Shown here in pieces: positions 6,105 through 10,522 of a stretch of DNA of 10,522 nt. Under the pieces are notes generated by a model, which saw nothing but the letters and a program-made list of their open reading frames with translations, had not been told where the DNA came from and did no database searches. The translations under genes and the position numbers were made by a program. The stretch comes from Tannerella sp. (GTDB lineage: Bacteria > Bacteroidota > Bacteroidia > Bacteroidales > Tannerellaceae). The stretch is from assembly GCA_031277235.1 (NCBI GenBank), contig JAITMT010000249.1, positions 1-10,522 on the forward strand, read 5' to 3'. The number at the start of each line of letters is the position of its first letter. The stretch's first letter is position 1.

Positions 6105-7589
6105 ATGAAAACCCTAAAAATTTTTATTGGTTTAATCCTGTGCTTCACTGCCGTTGAAGCAAGTATCGCATCGGTAAGCAGCACCGAATCGGTGGCGGCG
6201 CTACCCGTATTGAAAGGGAAGATGGTCTATCACAATTACACGAGTTATGACGCAAGAGATTCCCGGCTGTATCTCTTTGATTTTGCGAGCAATCAACTGA
6301 TCCGACTCGGCGACAGCTGGAACATCACCCATCCCATGAACGCCCATTTTTCGCCCGACGGAAAGCAGATTACTTTCATGGGAATTAACCCGCCGACAGA
6401 CAGTTGGAGCATCTATCTTTACGAATTGGGCAGTTCGCAGGCGCCCGTCAGGCTGTCCACCGGCAACTCCCGCGACGAAGATCCGAAATTTTCGCCCGAC
6501 GGCAAAAAAATTGTTTTCAAACGCAACGAACGGATCGGCGAAATGACCCTCGCTACCGGAAGCATCAACTGGCTCACTCCGGAAGGTGCAAGTTATTCAA
6601 TGCCCTATTACAGTCCCGACGGCGCAAAACTCGTCTGTTCAAAAGACGGCGGACAAAATTCGTCCATCTGCTTGATTGACATTCAGACGAAAGCGATTAA
6701 GGTTTTGTACGACAAGCCCGACTTGCAGGATTATTATCCCGTCGCGGCGGACGGAAACTCGTTTTATTACACAGCCGGATTTTCGGCATCCAACCGGATT
6801 GACCAGATTTACAGGGGATACTGGAACGGGCAGAACGGCGCAAGCCTGCCCTTCAACCGCACGGACGGCGATTATTCGGACGCCTATCCGGTCAATGACC
6901 GTCTGGTGATTTTGTCAAGTACCCGTCCCGGCTCGGCGGGAGGATATGATTTGTACGTTGCCGACGTGGAAACGGGAGAAATTTATTCGCTGGCGAATTA
7001 TTCCGACGAAATTAACACCTCCCGCGAAGATTTGGGAGCGGCTTACCATAATCCGGAAACACCCGTTACTCCCTCAAATTCACTGACCTACACGGTTCAA
7101 GTGCCTTCAAAAACCAAAGTCGTTTACATCGTGGGCAACCCGACGGATGGCTGGGGAAATTTTGTTGAAATGCAGCGGGTGCCCGGCGAGAACAAGTTTA
7201 CGATTACCATAGAAAATGCAACCAAAAACATGGAGTACGAATACTGCGCCGGACCCGGTTGGGAGTATGAAGAAATAGATGCACGGGGGAGACCGCAGCC
7301 TCACCCTCAATGGACGGCGCTGGATATTGCGGTAGATTTCATGGCATATTACGAGCCTGCCGGTACGGATTCAAAACCCTATCCGGAGCCAATACCCGAA
7401 TTGATCATTACATGCCGGAACAATATGATTACGGTAACCGGAGAATTTAAGGAAGTCAGTATTTATGACATTTCCGGACAGAGAATCCAGTACGAAAAGG
7501 TAACAAACCGCTTCACATCCAAGCGCGTCAATCCCGGACTCTATTTCATCAAAACCGATAAACAGTCCGGAAAAATAGTAGTCAGATGA
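6105..7589 (+). CDS. Secreted PD40/TolB-like propeller protein with T9SS-type C-terminal tail
   Basis: A 494-residue exported protein. Residues 1-19 or so are a signal peptide (MKTLKIFIGLILCF). About 36-305 is a beta propeller of the TolB/PD40 type, with the hallmark SPDG turns at 83-86, 130-133 and 170-173 (FSPDGKQITFM, FSPDGKKIVFK, YSPDGAKLVCS) and further weaker blades. About 327-415 is a separate beta domain (VVYIVGNPTDGWGNFVEM) resembling starch-binding or carbohydrate-binding modules, a weak assignment. Residues 432-494 (ITVTGEFKEVSIYDISGQ ... NPGLYFIKT ... KIVVR) match a type A T9SS C-terminal sorting domain, so the protein is probably carried across the outer membrane and attached to the surface or released. 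Its ligand is unknown. The lipoprotein gene starts 9 bp after its stop. Confidence 0.85.
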   Translation: MKTLKIFIGLILCFTAVEASIASVSSTESVAALPVLKGKMVYHNYTSYDARDSRLYLFDFASNQLIRLGDSWNITHPMNAHFSPDGKQITFMGINPPTDSWSIYLYELGSSQAPVRLSTGNSRDEDPKFSPDGKKIVFKRNERIGEMTLATGSINWLTPEGASYSMPYYSPDGAKLVCSKDGGQNSSICLIDIQTKAIKVLYDKPDLQDYYPVAADGNSFYYTAGFSASNRIDQIYRGYWNGQNGASLPFNRTDGDYSDAYPVNDRLVILSSTRPGSAGGYDLYVADVETGEIYSLANYSDEINTSREDLGAAYHNPETPVTPSNSLTYTVQVPSKTKVVYIVGNPTDGWGNFVEMQRVPGENKFTITIENATKNMEYEYCAGPGWEYEEIDARGRPQPHPQWTALDIAVDFMAYYEPAGTDSKPYPEPIPELIITCRNNMITVTGEFKEVSIYDISGQRIQYEKVTNRFTSKRVNPGLYFIKTDKQSGKIVVR

Positions 7590-7598
7590 TAAAAATCC

Positions 7599-8603
7599 AT
7601 GAAAAAATATTTATTCTTGTTTTTGGCGGCAGTTTGTTTCGGTTGTTCGCGTAACTCTGGAATAGACAAGCATTGGAATGAGCGTGATAATGTTGTAAAT
7701 GTTCACGACCAAATCCGGGAAATCCCGATGGAAGAAGTATTGATAAGTTCAATCTCAAGACTGTATCTGGTTGATAATTATCTCATTATAATGGATGCAA
7801 ATCCTTATGACAAGTACATTCATTTATTTGACAAAAATGATTTTCATCCGGTAATGAGCGCCATATCAAGGGGACAGGGTCCGGGTGAAATCGTCATGAT
7901 GGGATATATCGGTGCAGTGGAAGGAAGCAGGACTTTTTATATAACAGACCATGGAAAATTGAAAATATTCGGATATGAATTGGACAGTCTTTTGTCAAAT
8001 CCCCGATACATGCCTTTTGAGAAAAATTTCATCAATACGGTACAGTTTCCCGATAAATATCAGTTTGTCAACGATTCGATTTGTATCGGTAGAATGATAG
8101 CGCCGACAGGAAATTCGGGTTTCAACCAGTCTTTGGGAAAATGGAACATGAATACGGGTGAAATTGTTCCCATTCCAAATTTTCACCCCGAGATTCACAA
8201 GAGAAGAACAATGTTTGCCGTATCAACCGAAGACGGCATCATCGTTGAATGTTATCTAAAAGTAGATTTGATGACCATAAGCGATTTGGACGGACAGTTG
8301 AAATACAATGTACGCGGTCCAAACCGGTTAAGCGACTCAAGGAGGCTGCTGGCTTACGGCAAAGTTGCTATTTGCGGAAACAGGATAATCGCCTCCTATT
8401 CAGGCGAAGACAATCTTCCCCCCATGGAGCACTACGCAACAAAATTTATTGTATTCGATTTGGAGGGAAATTACGAACAAGCATTGGATACAAAACGCCT
8501 CATTTCGGATTTTTGTTATGACAGGGAAAATAACAGGCTGATAATAATTTTTAATGATGAGATGCAATTTGGGTATCTGTCGCTTGACGGAATTGTCCGG
8601 TAA
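7599..8603 (+). CDS. Propeller-type lipoprotein, BF3164/TolB-like family
   Basis: A 334-residue protein with a lipoprotein signal (MKKYLFLFLAAVCFGC); the acylated cysteine is probably C16 and the lipobox CFGC is slightly unusual. The body is rich in short beta strands and has the motif SRGQGPGE (90-97), which I associate with the BF3164-like six-bladed propeller lipoproteins of Bacteroidales, together with blade-like repeats such as YIHLFDKNDF, KFIVFDLEGNY and NRLIIIFNDEMQ. Residues after the cysteine (SRNSG) lack an obvious acidic surface-export signal, so the side of the membrane is open. The start lies 9 bp after the 6105 gene, implying co-transcription and perhaps a shared envelope role. 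Function is unknown; the family call is moderate. Confidence 0.78.
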   Translation: MKKYLFLFLAAVCFGCSRNSGIDKHWNERDNVVNVHDQIREIPMEEVLISSISRLYLVDNYLIIMDANPYDKYIHLFDKNDFHPVMSAISRGQGPGEIVMMGYIGAVEGSRTFYITDHGKLKIFGYELDSLLSNPRYMPFEKNFINTVQFPDKYQFVNDSICIGRMIAPTGNSGFNQSLGKWNMNTGEIVPIPNFHPEIHKRRTMFAVSTEDGIIVECYLKVDLMTISDLDGQLKYNVRGPNRLSDSRRLLAYGKVAICGNRIIASYSGEDNLPPMEHYATKFIVFDLEGNYEQALDTKRLISDFCYDRENNRLIIIFNDEMQFGYLSLDGIVR

Positions 8604-8626
8604 ATTATAAATGAAGTACGACAAGA

Positions 8627-8705
8627 CGGGGTGAAAAACAGGCAGTCTCTGGGGAAAAAGCCTTGTTTTCAACAGTGTAGGGTATCGCCCCGCGAAAAAG
8701 CAGGG
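8627..8705. repeat. Nested inverted repeats between convergent genes
   Basis: The 108-nt gap between the lipoprotein and dinB-like genes holds an imperfect 14-base pair of arms, GGTGAAAAACAGGC (8630-8643) and GCCTTGTTTTCAAC (8660-8673), with 11 of 14 paired. It is enclosed by CGGGG (8627-8631) and CCCCG (8688-8692). The segment 8688-8705 can also form CCCCGC/GCAGGG with one mismatch. There is no T run of the classic terminator kind on the plus strand. It may still end transcription from one or both sides, or be a remnant of a dispersed repeat. Confidence 0.45.
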
Positions 8706-8711
8706 AGTCCG

Positions 8712-9197
8712 TCAATTGGGCAATCGGGCAATTCTTTCGCCGATTTCGCCCAAATGCAGTTGGACATGCTGTAAATAACCCGCAATCATCTTCCGGAGAG
8801 ATACTTTCTCACCCGATGCGGTAATCCATTCATTGTCCAATTTGCCAGGATTTACCCGGCGGATGACGTGGACAATGTGCCGGTTCATGTATTTCCACAA
8901 CTGCACCAAATCTTCCCAATTCTCCGTTTGATAGTCCTGTAGGGCAACCCAGCGGTCGTTATTTCCAAGGTTCGCATAATCGGGAAAAATCAGGGGCGAG
9001 GCTTGATACTGCAAATGGATGAAGCGGTGCGTATTGTTCGAGGCTGAATCAATCAGGTGTCCGATGATTTCCTTGATAGTCCAACTCTCGTTGTCCGGTC
9101 GGAAAGTTACCGTTTCGTCCGGTAAGGCTGACAGTTTCGGCGTCCATTCGTCAACCAACTGTAATAATGTCCGGTTATTTGTTTCAAATTCGTTCAT
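8712..9197 (-). CDS. DinB-family protein (putative metal-dependent)
   Basis: A 161-residue, four-helix-bundle-type protein of the DinB superfamily. The three metal-binding histidines typical of the family are present: H47 in IIGHLIDSASNN, and H144 and H148 in YLQHVQLHLGEI. The preceding segment FRPDNESWTIKEII is also characteristic. Members include thiol S-transferases such as bacillithiol transferases, as well as many uncharacterised proteins; the substrate cannot be deduced here. No signal peptide. The gene starts 85 bp after the deoC stop on the same strand. I see no good TAnnTTTG box in that gap, so read-through from the deoC promoter is plausible. A stress or detoxification role is inference only. 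Confidence 0.85.
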   Translation of the reverse strand: MNEFETNNRTLLQLVDEWTPKLSALPDETVTFRPDNESWTIKEIIGHLIDSASNNTHRFIHLQYQASPLIFPDYANLGNNDRWVALQDYQTENWEDLVQLWKYMNRHIVHVIRRVNPGKLDNEWITASGEKVSLRKMIAGYLQHVQLHLGEIGERIARLPN

Positions 9198-9241
9198 TGT
9201 ATTTTAAATTATATAATTTTTGATTTACGATTTTGGATTGA

Positions 9242-9260
9242 ATTTTCAAATTTTCAAATT
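9242..9260. repeat. Short tandem repeat ATTTTCAA
   Basis: ATTTTCAA is repeated at 9242-9249 and 9250-9257, followed by a third partial ATT. It lies in the deoC-dinB gap. With so few units and such A/T content it may be chance. Confidence 0.5.
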
Positions 9261-9282
9261 ACGAAGTAAGCAATAAATTTCG

Positions 9283-9996
9283 TTATTCCGGTTGAAATCC
9301 CAAAACGACCGGGGTTGAGCGGTAGCCGATTCCCATCCGGTCAACGCCCATGTCAATCAGTTTGAAGAAATGTTCCCGCGTCCGGATGCCGCCGGAACCT
9401 TTCACCCTGCACCGTCCCCGGGCGGTATCGAGCATTGCCTGAATCACCTCAACTGTAGCGCCTTTACTTTCGCCGCCGGTATAAAATCCGGTCGAGGTTT
9501 TGACAAAATCAACGCCGGTGTTGCAGGCTATTTCGGTGGTTTTCACGACTTCTTCAAGGGTCAGGGCGTCGGTTTCAAAAATGATTTTCAGCAGCGAGCC
9601 GAATGAATGGGTTACTTCCGCAAGGGCTTTCATTTCCGCCTCCACGTCCTCCCATTTGCCGCTTTTGATCCATCCGTAATTGGCGACAACGTCCAGATCT
9701 TCAACATCTTCCTGTTTACAGATTTCCTCCGCCTGCCGTATTTTGGAGACGGTCGTCGAAAGTCCGAAGGGAAAATCGCAAACCACACAAATGCCCGTAT
9801 CCGTCCATCGGCACAATTCGCGGGCAATATCCAGGGACGCGGGATTGATGCAAACTGTCTTGCAGCCATAGTCAATGCCTTCCTTGATGTATTTCCTAAT
9901 CTCACTTTCGGTAAATTCCGGTTTCAGCACCGACTGGTCAATATATGCCGCCAGTTCCGGGACGGTCATTTCGCTTGCTTTTTGATGGGGTTTCAT
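9283..9996 (-). CDS. deoC: Deoxyribose-phosphate aldolase
   Basis: From the ATG at 9996 this is a 237-residue class I aldolase that splits 2-deoxyribose 5-phosphate into glyceraldehyde 3-phosphate and acetaldehyde, in deoxynucleoside breakdown. In this numbering the Schiff-base lysine is K166 in VDFVKTSTGF, the second catalytic lysine is K199 in VKGSGGIR, and the assisting aspartate is D102 in LDVVANYG. The N-terminal segment AYIDQSVLKPEFTESEI is also typical (DHTLLKP in many relatives, so the usual H/T are varied here). An in-frame TTG at 10014 would extend it by six codons, but that TTG lies inside the promoter box (10012-10019), so 9996 is the likely start. No other deo genes are in view. 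The dinB-like gene follows 85 bp downstream. Confidence 0.92.
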   Translation of the reverse strand: MKPHQKASEMTVPELAAYIDQSVLKPEFTESEIRKYIKEGIDYGCKTVCINPASLDIARELCRWTDTGICVVCDFPFGLSTTVSKIRQAEEICKQEDVEDLDVVANYGWIKSGKWEDVEAEMKALAEVTHSFGSLLKIIFETDALTLEEVVKTTEIACNTGVDFVKTSTGFYTGGESKGATVEVIQAMLDTARGRCRVKGSGGIRTREHFFKLIDMGVDRMGIGYRSTPVVLGFQPE

Positions 9997-10011
9997 CGTT
10001 GTTTTTTGTGA

Positions 10012-10019
10012 CAAAAGTA
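10012..10019 (-). promoter_or_regulatory. -7 promoter box of deoC
   Basis: TACTTTTG on the minus strand matches TAnnTTTG. The ATG at 9996 lies 16 nt beyond, so the leader would be only about 10 nt. No clear -33 TTG is visible; a run of nine T (10035-10043) sits about there. Confidence 0.6.
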
Positions 10020-10049
10020 CGAAATTTTGATTATAAAAAAAAACTCACT

Positions 10050-10077
10050 CTACACACTACACACTACCAACTACCAA
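10050..10077. repeat. Heptanucleotide tandem repeat (4 units)
   Basis: Four 7-nt units lie end to end: CTACACA, CTACACA, CTACCAA, CTACCAA, then CC. Each variant is exactly doubled. The array sits just upstream of the deoC promoter and 13 nt beyond the stop of the small membrane protein gene. Such heptamers are prone to slippage, so the unit number may vary between strains. Confidence 0.75.
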
Positions 10078-10089
10078 CCTCCATTATTC

Positions 10090-10305
10090 TCAAAAACCAA
10101 TCAACCCGCCACCCAAAAGGCGAACAATGGCAAAAAGAAAAAAGAAAAGAGCGGCACAGCCTTTTTCTCCGCCAAAAAATGACAGGATAAGCATAAGGCT
10201 CGCAAAACCGCCGTAAATATAAGCAAGCCAGCCGAATCCGGGAAAAACGGAAATAATCAAAAACACTGTGCAAACGACTGCTATTATGGTATTTACTGTC
10301 TTCAT
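10090..10305 (-). CDS. Small integral membrane protein, unknown function
   Basis: A 71-residue, very hydrophobic protein (MKTVNTIIAVVCTVFLIISV...). Two or three membrane segments can be drawn: about 5-27, 28-44 and 48-67, with a charged turn GGEK (45-48) and a glycine-rich end (RLLGGGLIGF). No enzymatic motif is present. Small inner-membrane proteins of this kind are common in Bacteroidales, and the coherent membrane pattern makes coding likely. A CACTTTTG box at 10332-10339 (one mismatch to TAnnTTTG) lies 27 nt before the start and could drive it. The stop is close to the heptamer array upstream of deoC. I assign no function. Confidence 0.65.
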   Translation of the reverse strand: MKTVNTIIAVVCTVFLIISVFPGFGWLAYIYGGFASLMLILSFFGGEKGCAALFFFLFAIVRLLGGGLIGF

Positions 10306-10331
10306 AATCCGATAATCTTCGGCTTAATGTT

Positions 10332-10339
10332 CAAAAGTG
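10332..10339 (-). promoter_or_regulatory. Candidate -7 box of the small membrane protein gene
   Basis: CACTTTTG on the minus strand differs from TAnnTTTG at one base and lies about 27 nt before the start at 10305. No clear -33 box was identified. Confidence 0.35.
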
Positions 10340-10367
10340 GTGATGAAATCTTATTTAAGAGAATATA

Positions 10368-10402
10368 ATTCATATATTTACAGCCTTTAAAAAGATATGA
10401 AT
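10368..10402 (+). repeat. 8-bp inverted repeat covering a possible start codon
   Basis: ATTCATAT (10368-10375) and ATATGAAT (10395-10402) are perfect inverted repeats 19 nt apart. The right arm contains the ATG at 10397. As RNA it could mask the start, but it is all A/T-rich and may be chance. Confidence 0.4.
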
Positions 10403-10522
10403 AAAAAAATGCTTTTATTTTAGTTCTACATTCATTGTTGGGAATGGGCATAAAGATCACGTTCAGAGATATTTATGTAAATCTTGCGGAAGACGTTTTA
10501 TTATTAGACAAGTTATTGATTC
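10397..10522 (+). pseudogene. Start of a transposase-like zinc-ribbon frame, apparently frameshifted (partial)
   Basis: In the frame open from 10401 to the window edge the translation includes NGHKDHVQRYLCKSCGRRF, closely resembling the N-terminal zinc ribbon of IS1-type and related transposases (C-x2-C ... NG ... QRY-x-C-x2-CGRRF). The second Cys pair (CKSC) is intact, but where the first pair should be the frame reads CFYF, so one cysteine is missing. The best ATG (10397) is one base out of frame: with six rather than seven A at 10403-10409 it would read MNKKCFYF straight into this sequence. As written that ATG gives only eight codons. It is either a decayed insertion-sequence gene, one needing slippage on the A run, or a sequencing error. 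The rest lies outside the window. Confidence 0.45.

Noticed and set aside
9607..10011. 134-codon plus-strand frame opposite deoC
   Set aside because: It is antisense to an aldolase with all catalytic residues present.
10050..10077. Possible CRISPR-like array
   Set aside because: The units are 7 nt with no spacers, so this is a simple tandem repeat; no CRISPR array or cas gene is present in the window.

Overview
The window is most likely chromosomal DNA of an anaerobic member of the Bacteroidota, probably order Bacteroidales. Three signs agree. First, most intergenic regions carry the Bacteroidota-type -7 promoter box TAnnTTTG, several with a TTG/TTTG box 19-20 nt upstream. Second, two proteins carry type IX secretion (T9SS)-like tail domains. 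Third, the family mix (lone RRM protein, DUF3943 outer-membrane protein, BF3164-like lipoprotein, secreted serpin) is typical of that group. Start sites lack clear Shine-Dalgarno sequences and sit in A-rich leaders, also as in this phylum. No database search was possible, so family names rest on motifs read by eye.

Layout. 1-189 (-): first 63 codons of a GNAT-type acetyltransferase, cut by the window edge. 248-281: terminator-like hairpin. 303-548 (-): single-domain RNA-recognition-motif protein. 637-1377 (-): PlsC-type acyltransferase of phospholipid synthesis. 1587-3491 (+): secreted serpin with an unusual modular N-terminal half. 3509-4963 (-): DUF3943 outer-membrane protein, convergent with the serpin. 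5153-5692 (+): conserved-looking protein of unknown function. 5693-6104: 412 nt with no credible gene, holding a 28-bp inverted repeat with nested hairpins and a promoter. 6105-7589 (+): secreted PD40/TolB-type propeller with a T9SS-type tail. 7599-8603 (+): propeller-type lipoprotein 9 bp downstream, probably the same operon. 8604-8711: convergent gap with inverted repeats. 8712-9197 (-): DinB-family protein. 9283-9996 (-): deoxyribose-phosphate aldolase. 10050-10077: four heptanucleotide repeats. 10090-10305 (-): small membrane protein. 10397-10522 (+): apparent start of a damaged transposase gene running off the edge.

Functionally this looks like a mosaic of housekeeping genes (plsC, deoC, RRM, GNAT, DinB) and envelope or secreted proteins (serpin, DUF3943, PD40 protein, lipoprotein). 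I see no multigene defence, CRISPR or biosynthetic system and do not claim a new one. The items most worth a second look are the structured intergenic element at 5731-5852, the serpin with an internal T9SS-tail-like domain, the heptamer array upstream of deoC, and the frameshifted zinc-ribbon reading frame at the right edge.
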